Below are positions 31,887-35,881 of a stretch of 35,881 nucleotides of DNA, in pieces. Each line of letters begins with the position of its first letter. Position 1 is the stretch's first letter. The notes beneath the pieces are model-generated. The model made no database searches. It was not told the DNA's origin and saw nothing but the letters and a program-made list of their open reading frames with translations. The stretch lies in contig JAUMXF010000006.1 of NCBI GenBank assembly GCA_030529235.1, forward strand, positions 9,816 to 45,696, in the 5' to 3' direction. The stretch is from Pseudomonadota bacterium (GTDB taxonomy: Bacteria; Desulfobacterota; Desulfovibrionia; Desulfovibrionales; Desulfomicrobiaceae). Made by a program: the position numbers and the translations under genes.

Positions 31887-33709
31887 TTGTCTTTCTCTCC
31901 GCTGCGGATGGTCTTGAGCGTCTCCGCATAGGCCGTGAAAACATCCGCCCGGTCCAGGGTGCCCAGCACCCGAGTGGGGTCCTCCGTGTCTACCACCGGG
32001 AGCTGCGCCAAGTCCGACTCCACGAATTTGAGCAGAGCCGAGTAGAGGTCGTCGTCCGGGCGCAGCAGCACCGGCGGGCGGGCCACATCGCCGGCCACCA
32101 GCAGCTCGCCCAGGCAATCCTCGTACATCACCTTGCGCAGGTCCTGCACGGACAGGATGCCGGTAATGGCGTCATCTTCTCCGCGTACCGGAAAACAGAG
32201 CTCGTTGGAATTGACGATGATGTCCGTCAGGGCGCCGAAATGCGTACCTTCCTCCACCACTGTGACCCGGCTGCGGTGGAAGTGTTTCTCCACGGTTTCT
32301 TTCTCCAGAATGTTGATGGTGGCGTCGCCGACGTGGGCCGGGGAGTCGAACTTGTTGCCTGTCTGGTTTTCGTAGAGGGAGACATTCCGGCACAGCACAA
32401 GGGAAATGGCCGAGGCCAGCATGAGCGGAGCCAGAAGGCCATACCCCTGGGTCAGTTCGCAGACCATGACCAGCGGGCCGATGGGGGCGTGGGCCACCCC
32501 CGCGAAAAAGGCGGCCATGCCCACCAGCACATAGCCGCCGGGCTCATGTACCACCGTGGGGAAAAGGCGCTGCGCCAGAGTGCCCACCACGCCGCCGCTC
32601 ATGCCGCCCACCAGCAGGGCCGGGGCAAACATGCCGCCGCTCATGCCAGACCCCATGACCAGCGAGGTCGCCAGCGTCTTGCCTGCGATCATGCCGAGCA
32701 TCATGGTCACGGAAAGCTTACCCAGAATGGCCATTTCGAGCCAGCCCTGACCGCCGCCCAGAAGCTCCGGAAAGGCGTACCCGAGGGCGGCCATGGACAT
32801 CGCCCCCAGGGTCAGGGAAGGGACGAAGCCGAAACGGTCGGTCAGGGGCCAGAATATTCTGTATTTGATGCCTCGGAACGTCGTCACATAGAACCAGCCC
32901 GTGGCCGCGCAGATAAGACCCAGCAGGGCGTAGAGCGGCAGTTCCCGGATGTCCGCGAAGGTGAAGGACGGAATGCCGAAAATCGGGTCCGCTCCGAAAA
33001 CGAGAGTGAACAGGGAATACGAAACCACGGAGGAAATGATGGACGGCAGCAGGGCTTCGGCCTCGAAATCCTCCTTGTAGATGACTTCCACGGCGGTGAG
33101 AGCCCCGCCCAGAGGGGCGCGGAAAATGGCTCCCAGTCCTCCGGCCGCCCCGGCCAGAAGCAGAATCCGCCGTTCTTTGGCCGAGAGTCTGAGGCGCGTG
33201 GCCAGCCAGGAGCCGCAGCCCGCACCGAGCAGGGAGATGGGGCCCTCACGTCCCGCACTTCCGCCCGAGGCAATGGTCAGGATGGACGTGCCGACCTTGA
33301 TGAGGGGCACTGCGGGTTCGATGCGTCCTTCCTGGTAGTGGAAGGCCTTGATCATGGAGTCCGTGCCGTCCGTGCCGGAGTAGCGGGTGAAAGGCACGAA
33401 AAATCGCAGGAGCAGGGCTGTGAAAAGCCCCACGGGTATCAGAAAGGCGAACAGGAGCCAGGGGCGGGGCTCCCCGGACGGTCCGGAAAAAAGCGCCTCT
33501 CCGGCGGGCGCGGGCAGGGAAAAACCGGCCAGTTCGTGCAGCAGAAAATGGTGCAGCCACTCGATGGCCACATAGAAGACGATGGCGCCAAGGCCGGTCA
33601 TGGCCCCCACGACCACGCCCAGAACCAGCCATTTGAAATTGAGAATGGAGCGATAGCTGCGGGCCAGCTCCAGAGGGATGGTGAAAAACGGTCGCAACAG
33701 GGTCTTCAT
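31883..33709 (-). CDS. ClC-family chloride channel/antiporter with CBS domains
   Basis: The 608-residue ClC protein has about ten to twelve hydrophobic spans over residues 25-440, with a CBS pair at about 465-600. The gating glutamate motif GREGP is at 153-157 (E155) and GMFAP at 359-363. The first filter motif, usually GSGIP, reads GTDGT (112-116). The intracellular proton-path residue, Glu in the E. coli exchanger (second E of FIIEE), aligns with Val (TAVEVI, 205-210), as in channel-type ClCs. The length agrees with CBS-containing bacterial ClCs. It starts 8 bp after ribF and overlaps the AT-rich gene by 4 bp. Whether it is a channel or exchanger cannot be settled by sequence. Confidence 0.9.
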   Translation of the reverse strand: MKTLLRPFFTIPLELARSYRSILNFKWLVLGVVVGAMTGLGAIVFYVAIEWLHHFLLHELAGFSLPAPAGEALFSGPSGEPRPWLLFAFLIPVGLFTALLLRFFVPFTRYSGTDGTDSMIKAFHYQEGRIEPAVPLIKVGTSILTIASGGSAGREGPISLLGAGCGSWLATRLRLSAKERRILLLAGAAGGLGAIFRAPLGGALTAVEVIYKEDFEAEALLPSIISSVVSYSLFTLVFGADPIFGIPSFTFADIRELPLYALLGLICAATGWFYVTTFRGIKYRIFWPLTDRFGFVPSLTLGAMSMAALGYAFPELLGGGQGWLEMAILGKLSVTMMLGMIAGKTLATSLVMGSGMSGGMFAPALLVGGMSGGVVGTLAQRLFPTVVHEPGGYVLVGMAAFFAGVAHAPIGPLVMVCELTQGYGLLAPLMLASAISLVLCRNVSLYENQTGNKFDSPAHVGDATINILEKETVEKHFHRSRVTVVEEGTHFGALTDIIVNSNELCFPVRGEDDAITGILSVQDLRKVMYEDCLGELLVAGDVARPPVLLRPDDDLYSALLKFVESDLAQLPVVDTEDPTRVLGTLDRADVFTAYAETLKTIRSGEKDK

Positions 33710-33717
33710 GACGAATC

Positions 33718-34659
33718 TCAGAGCCGGGCTTCGGGTGCGGCCAGAATGGTCCGCCCTTGGGCGACATCCCTGCTGATCTGCTCTTTCAGTTCCTCGAGCC
33801 CGGAAAATCTGCGCTCCCCGCGCAGGCGCCGCACGAAGTGTACGGTGAGATGCTGGCCGTAAAGGTCTTCGTTCAGATCCAGAATGTGGACTTCCATGGA
33901 GAGGTCGTCGTTGCCGAAAGTGGGATTGTATCCGACGTTGGCCATGGCCTGATGGATTCGGCCATGCAGTTCCGCCCAGCAGCAGTATACGCCGGTTTTG
34001 GGGAAAAGCTCTCCGGCGGGCTGAAGGTTGGCCGTGGGGAACCCCAGAAGGCGGCCGCCCCGGCCCCGGCCGTGAATCACGGTTCCGGGCACGCAGTAAA
34101 AACGGCCCAGCAGAGGCCGTGCGGCCCAGACGTCGCCCGATTCAATCAGCTTGCGGATACAGGTGGAACTGACCACCACGCCGTCCGCCGTCACGGGCTC
34201 CATCCGCTCCACGCCAAACCCCCATGTTTCGCCCAGAACCCGCAGCAGTTCGTAATCACCCTGCCGCCCTTTCCCGAAAGCGTAGTCATGACCGATGATC
34301 AGCTCTCGCGCGTGCAGGTGTTTCACCAGTATCCGGCGCACAAATTCCTCGGGTGGCATCTGCGCCAGAAAGTGATTGAATTCGAGGCAGAGCAGGTATT
34401 CGATGCCAAGGTCGGCGATGAGTCCGGCGCGCTGCTCATATGATGTAATGAACGGAGGAATTTTTTGGCCGGTAAAAAAGCGCACCGGGTGCGGCTCGAA
34501 GGTGACGGCCACGGATGCCAGGCCAAGCCCGGCGGCCCTGTCCCGGACCCGGGCGATGAGCCGCTGGTGTCCGATGTGGACGCCATCGAAATTGCCGATG
34601 GTGACGCAGGCTCCCTTTTCCAGGGCAATGGGCCCGCCGGGCCATGTGACGCGCTGCAT
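33718..34659 (-). CDS. ribF: Bifunctional riboflavin kinase / FAD synthetase
   Basis: The 313-residue RibF makes FMN from riboflavin and FAD from FMN. The N-terminal nucleotidyltransferase domain contains GNFDGVHIGH (22-31) with the HIGH motif at 28-31. SSTCIRKLI (164-172) is its KMSKS-like equivalent. The C-terminal flavokinase domain contains GFPTAN (206-211), the NVGYNPTFG stretch (241-249) and MEVHILDL. GGAGG lies 7-8 bases before the ATG. It is the first gene of a minus-strand series leading to clc, the AT-rich gene and rlpA; a functional link is not obvious. It supplies FAD for flavoproteins such as AprA and QmoA/B. Confidence 0.95.
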   Translation of the reverse strand: MQRVTWPGGPIALEKGACVTIGNFDGVHIGHQRLIARVRDRAAGLGLASVAVTFEPHPVRFFTGQKIPPFITSYEQRAGLIADLGIEYLLCLEFNHFLAQMPPEEFVRRILVKHLHARELIIGHDYAFGKGRQGDYELLRVLGETWGFGVERMEPVTADGVVVSSTCIRKLIESGDVWAARPLLGRFYCVPGTVIHGRGRGGRLLGFPTANLQPAGELFPKTGVYCCWAELHGRIHQAMANVGYNPTFGNDDLSMEVHILDLNEDLYGQHLTVHFVRRLRGERRFSGLEELKEQISRDVAQGRTILAAPEARL

Positions 34660-34834
34660 GCATATCCTCCCGAAAATGACTGGGCCTCGCGTCTATCTCA
34701 AAAGGTCCGGAGCTTCAACAGAAGGTGATAGCCCGGCATTCACGGAAGATTTTCGTGCCGGGAGCGGCCTGCGGATTTCTAAAAAAAGACTTGCCAAGGC
34801 ATATGCTCTCGCATAGAGGCATTTCTCACGTCAC

Positions 34835-34921
34835 GCCGAAGTGGTGGAATTGGTAGACACGCTAGGTTCAGGGTCTAGTCGGGGTTCCCCGGTGGAGGTT
34901 CGAGTCCTCTCTTCGGCACCA
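34835..34921 (+). tRNA. tRNA-Leu (anticodon CAG)
   Basis: An 87-nt class II tRNA. The acceptor stem GCCGAAG pairs with CTTCGGC (34911-34917), followed by A and an encoded CCA (34919-34921). The anticodon stem CTAGG/TCTAG encloses loop TTCAGGG with anticodon CAG (reads CUG). A long variable arm follows (TCGGGGTTCCCCGG region), as in tRNA-Leu, and the T arm has GGTTCGAGTCC. The gene is followed by an intrinsic terminator. Leu is assigned from the CAG anticodon and the long variable arm. Confidence 0.97.
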
Positions 34922-34929
34922 TGAAAGAA

Positions 34930-34970
34930 AAAATCCGGAATTTCTGTTCAGAGATTCCGGATTTTCTTTT
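34930..34970 (+). terminator. Intrinsic terminator after tRNA-Leu
   Basis: Arms AAAATCCGGAAT (34930-34941) and ATTCCGGATTTT (34954-34965) form a 12-bp stem with a 12-nt loop, ending in CTTTT (34966-34970). It is the expected terminator of the tRNA transcript, 8 bp after the CCA. Confidence 0.9.
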
Positions 34971-34990
34971 GCCCTCTGGAAATCCGGCGG

Positions 34991-35036
34991 CATGAACGAA
35001 CAGTGGAATGATTGCTCACTCGACCGTTCATTCATG
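34991..35036. repeat. Inverted repeat between tRNA terminator and hydrolase gene
   Basis: CATGAACGAAC (34991-35001) and GTTCATTCATG (35026-35036) are complementary at ten of eleven positions around a 24-bp spacer. It lies 15-60 bp past the stop of the minus-strand hydrolase. The long loop and lack of a T-tract make a terminator doubtful, and its position is unusual for an operator. Confidence 0.3.
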
Positions 35037-35050
35037 ACTCTCTATGCAAT

Positions 35051-35839
35051 TCATTGTTTCAGGAACCCATCCGCTATTTCCAGAAACCGCTTCGGATTCT
35101 CGACGCAGCCGCCGTGTCCGGTTTCCATCTCCGCATAACGGGCGTTGGGGATGAGTTCCGCTAATTTTCTAGCGTGGAAAACCGGCACAATGTAGTCGTG
35201 TGTGCAGCCGAGTACCAGAGTTTCCTGCATCATGGTCCTGGCTTCTTTTGTGACATTGACGCGCAGATCCAGCTCGATCTGCCGTACTGCGCCTTTCCAA
35301 TCGGTTGTGGCGAAGATATCCCGCACGGTTTTTCGTACGGCACAATCTGTCAGGGCCGCCACAAATGCAGGGCTGAAGGCCGTGAATAGGAATGTCTGCG
35401 CCAGAAGCTCCGGGTTGGTTTCCGCCATTTCCTTCCACATTCTGAATTGGAGTTGCGAGCGGGCGTCCCCTGTGGAGGCGAATCCAGCCAGCAGCAGGAC
35501 TTTTCCGATCCGTTCGGGATGATTGGCCGCCAAGTACACGGCAACGCAGGTACCGAGCGAGTGCCCCACGATGTCGAACCGGCGAAGTCTGGCATGGTCT
35601 GCGGCAGCCAGCACCTGATCCCCAAGAAGTTCGACTGTAAGCTCTTCATTATTGTCCTGGGTTTTGCCCGTACCGGAATAATTGGGGCAGACAACCTTGT
35701 AGTGGGACGAAAAATGCCTGGCTGTTTCAGTCCAGGTATTTTCTGCCGATTGTCCCGTTCCATGGACGAGGACGAGGCCTTTACCCCTGCCAGTGACTGA
35801 GTATTCAATACGGAAATGTTTGAATGGTGCGAACGGCAT
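35051..35839 (-). CDS. Alpha/beta-hydrolase family protein
   Basis: The 262-residue protein has an intact alpha/beta-hydrolase set: oxyanion region VLVHGTGQSAENTW (about 24-37), nucleophile elbow GHSLG with S94, acid D215 (GCTHDYIVP) and H242 (TGHGG). A cap region of moderate length lies between about 120 and 185. The substrate cannot be predicted; esterases, lactonases and haloperoxidase-like enzymes share this pattern. The start at 35839 has AGGAG seven bases before it; longer in-frame starts lack one. It points away from the window edge, with its promoter region beyond 35839, and converges on the tRNA-Leu unit. No sign of secretion. Confidence 0.88.
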   Translation of the reverse strand: MPFAPFKHFRIEYSVTGRGKGLVLVHGTGQSAENTWTETARHFSSHYKVVCPNYSGTGKTQDNNEELTVELLGDQVLAAADHARLRRFDIVGHSLGTCVAVYLAANHPERIGKVLLLAGFASTGDARSQLQFRMWKEMAETNPELLAQTFLFTAFSPAFVAALTDCAVRKTVRDIFATTDWKGAVRQIELDLRVNVTKEARTMMQETLVLGCTHDYIVPVFHARKLAELIPNARYAEMETGHGGCVENPKRFLEIADGFLKQ

Positions 35840-35881
35840 AGCATGTCTCCTGTTTGTTAATAAAGCATGAAACAAAGAAAA

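Noticed and set aside
34660-34834. Possible FMN riboswitch upstream of ribF
   Set aside because: I looked for conserved FMN-element blocks and saw none. The only structure is a 7-bp hairpin (34732-34762), and ribF has a normal ribosome site.
1-35881. CRISPR arrays, insertion sequences, integrases, toxin-antitoxin pairs
   Set aside because: No regularly spaced repeats, transposase or recombinase motifs or typical paired small genes were seen on either strand.

Overview
The window is GC-rich, densely coding and bacterial. It contains sat, aprB, aprA and qmoA-B-C-D side by side, the central dissimilatory sulfate-reduction enzymes. It also contains the 'archaeal-type' aromatic entry enzymes (2-amino-3,7-dideoxy-heptulosonate synthase plus 3-dehydroquinate synthase II) in front of pheA and aroA. 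Together these point to a sulfate-reducing member of the Desulfovibrionales (Desulfovibrio or a relative). This is inferred from gene content, not from a 16S gene.

Left part (1-3180, minus strand): an aromatic amino acid operon reading out of the window (ADH synthase, DHQ synthase II, pheA, start of aroA). In front of it sits an unannotated leader that looks like a transcription attenuator: a 29-codon leader peptide rich in Phe and Tyr, followed by an intrinsic terminator. Next (3330-6090, plus) come a small double CxxC protein and a DUF2157/GDYXLXY membrane pair. A minus-strand pair follows (6123-7878: CofD-like protein and a two-helix membrane protein).

The centre (8007-17762, minus) is the sulfate-reduction island. 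ATP sulfurylase makes APS, AprBA reduces APS to sulfite and AMP, and QmoABC(D) links AprBA to the quinone pool. Three hairpin terminators divide it into sat, aprBA and qmoABCD units. Similar CRP/FNR-type half-site patterns lie before sat and aprB. Divergent from sat (17975-23743, plus) are a chorismate-mutase/EPSP-synthase-like protein that lacks the usual catalytic signatures, a small coiled-coil protein, aconitase and a PpiD-like chaperone.

The right part is mostly minus-strand. One operon with overlapping genes holds argJ, an HD hydrolase, a TonB-like protein and a phosphodiesterase (24133-27170). It is preceded by rimO and a radical SAM gene (27316-29719). An IHF gene (plus) converges on a ribF-clc-unknown-rlpA series (30151-34659). 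The clc-rlpA interval holds one clearly AT-rich gene that looks acquired. A tRNA-Leu(CAG) with its terminator and an alpha/beta hydrolase close the window. No CRISPR array, insertion sequence or rRNA was seen.
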